Of a stretch of 64,000 nt of DNA, positions 62,370-64,000 are shown in pieces (positions within the stretch are counted from its first letter, which is position 1; the number at the start of each line of letters is the position of its first letter). Source of the stretch: Membranipora membranacea (Eukaryota > Bryozoa > Gymnolaemata > Cheilostomatida > Membraniporidae); NCBI GenBank assembly GCA_914767715.1, contig OU612068.1:16368001-16432000 (forward strand). The letters are read 5' to 3'. The translations under genes and the position numbers were made by a program. The notes under the pieces were generated by a model. The model saw only the letters and a list, made by a program, of their open reading frames with translations, did not search any database and was not told the DNA's origin.

Positions 62370-63711
62370 GTAAATACCTCTTTATGACATGTTGTAGAAT
62401 AAATATACTATCTTTTTCCTTACAACGCACCCGGCCGGTAGTCGGTTTTTGGTTTGTATTCCGGAAATTGTACTCAAATGATACAAAAATAACAGCATCA
62501 CCTAGTTATTGATGGTAATACAAGCTGTTGTAGGCCCTTACTATGTGTATATGTACAGTGTAATGTTAAAAGTAGGCAATCTCGGAATAGCCTTTTGAAT
62601 ATTAATAATCATTAACCAAAAGTCCATAATTAGAATATAGTGCTAATTTGTATTTCTTCCGCATATCAGAGTCTGCTGCCTTTTGTTTTAAACACTTCTT
62701 CTCGCTGCTGATGTTACATTAACACTACACTGAGCCCGATGGTGTATATGTATTTATACAAGCACTGATATATATTTTATGGATGATGGGTACATATCTG
62801 GCTCTGAGCAAGCATATGGCTACTCATGTTTGGTTGCTGGACCGCATTCCTCATCCTTGATTGGTCCACAAGTTTAGAATCTAGAATAGCTGACTCTTGT
62901 AAACTTTTGTCAAGCAGATTGCCTGAGTCATATCAATGACCACAAGTACTATTGTCAGAGACCCGCTTATAGGCGACAAGAAGGTCTACCACTAGGTAGA
63001 CACACATTTCGATAATTGCTATGATATGAAATGGTGCCTTGGTACTTGGCTAGTCGTTACATCGAACAACTGTTGCTGGTATAATGGGTTAAGTCTGGCA
63101 GTCTTTCTCTACCAGTAACTCGCAGTCGAAGTTCTATATGCAGAATAATATGGTAGACACTAATAAACAGCGATCAATGTTGGAATTTGATCAAAATCTG
63201 TTGTCAATCATCGAGTAAGATGACTCATCATACAGTCGGTAGCTTAGCTATTATCTATTTAGTGCATAGCAGTGGAAAGCTAACTGATATGCCACTGGTC
63301 ACATGGTCCAGATTTTTTGCTGCCCTCAGACAAACAATGGCAGCAACGTTTTAGATATGACATGAACAATGAGAAGATTTGAGCAAGGGGGGTTGGATGG
63401 GTTTATGTAACTATTTGACATGATCATGTTTCTGCGTTGTCATTCTAGCTGTGTAGGACATACCTTTGGCCTAACACCCACAGTTAATGTTTAAAAACTT
63501 GAAGATATATGCCTATTTGAAACCTTAATTCTGGAATAATTAATCTCCCTTTCTTCCACCTCCAATCCCCATTCCCTACACGTTACTATAATCCGCTGGA
63601 AGATGCTCACACCGATATTCTTTGCGTCTAACAGTGAGTTGAAGTTGTGTAATGGCGCAACAGCGACGATGCGTCATTGCTAAATTGTCAGCGAGTTAAC
63701 AAAGCAGCACC

Positions 63712-63872
63712 ATGGATTATTCTCTTATTGTTGATTGTATTCTTGTGAATGCAGTTCTGTTCTGTACACCTTTGGGTGGTGTCTTCTTGTGGACTACGTC
63801 CCTCTTTATCAAACCATTAGCTCTTCTTGTGATTGTCAATATGATGCTCTATCTCAGAGTTCTCACCATTGT
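63712..63872 (+). CDS. Alternative first exon D1
   Basis: Equivalent of A1, with Kozak ATG and GTAAGT donor. Further first exons and the constant exons would lie beyond the window. Confidence 0.57.
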
Positions 63873-64000
63873 GTAAGTATGACTGATATATTTGAATCGT
63901 CTACCCTTGTCTTATTTTGAGTACAATATATCATCTCTTTCAGAAAGGTGAGCACAGGTTTAGATAGTGTAGTCTTATTAAAGAAAAACTTCAGATGGTT

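Larger units (their letters stand above)
57791..64000 (+). repeat. Tandem array unit D, runs off the window
   Basis: An A-type unit without the 3.34-kb insertion or the hairpin micro-insertion; distinguished by a MITE at 58163-58497. It reaches the first copy of the first-exon array before the window ends. No supported gene between 58504 and 62168. Confidence 0.92.

Noticed and set aside
1-64000. CRISPR array, bacterial operons or prophage as the source of the repeats
   Set aside because: Repeat units are kilobases long with introns, poly(A) signals and eukaryotic retroelements.

Overview
The window is eukaryotic nuclear DNA from a metazoan, most likely a marine invertebrate. The grounds are GT-AG introns, AATAAA poly(A) signals, an intronless animal-type ribosomal protein S15a (uS8) copy, a Ty3/gypsy pol fragment and an R2-like (restriction-like-endonuclease) LINE-type ORF. 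GC content is low (by eye, well under 45%). The phylum cannot be fixed from the sequence alone.

Layout. Almost everything belongs to one large direct tandem array. The unit begins at 1 (A, 1-10404), 10405 (B, to 23880), 23881 (C, cut off at 30480), about 34278 (C', the rear part of a unit, to 44315), 44316 (B', to 57790) and 57791 (D, runs off the window). The basic unit is about 10.4 kb. B and B' are about 13.48 kb because a 3.34-kb composite insertion (11251-14594 and 45162-48505) replaces about 280 bp of the unit. B and B' are nearly identical and lie 33911 bp apart. Between C and C' sits a 3.5-kb segment with an 880-codon, RT-less R2-like ORF on the minus strand (30481-33988).

Genes. Each full unit carries a previously unrecognised multi-exon plus-strand gene. 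A hydrophobic 54-codon first exon with a strong Kozak ATG ends in a GTAAGT donor and joins in frame to four downstream exons; in A these are 7241-7401, 7605-7777, 7934-8035, 8232-8321 and 8620-8741. The predicted product is a 215-residue membrane-anchored protein of unknown family. The first exon is itself tandemly repeated within each unit (A 4, B 4, C 2 with no downstream exons, C' 5, B' 4, D at least 1). All copies have the same splice phase, and their differences are mostly synonymous. This looks like an array of alternative promoters and first exons feeding one constant 3' part, inside a larger tandem gene array. A further serine-rich exon (4003-4203 in A) lies upstream.

Mobile and captured DNA. 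The 3.34-kb insertion holds an intact RPS15A retrocopy joined tail-to-tail to a truncated gypsy protease ORF, a GT-rich tandem duplication, LTR-like sequence, and a 289-bp minus-strand leader that is also found upstream of the R2-like ORF. Unit D carries a 335-bp MITE with 15-bp terminal inverted repeats. The other units have small differences at the same site that look like excision footprints. B, C' and B' share a perfect 13-bp-stem hairpin insertion flanked by an 8-bp duplication.

Limits: splice junctions were read by eye and no transcript or homology search was possible. The array could also have been affected by assembly.
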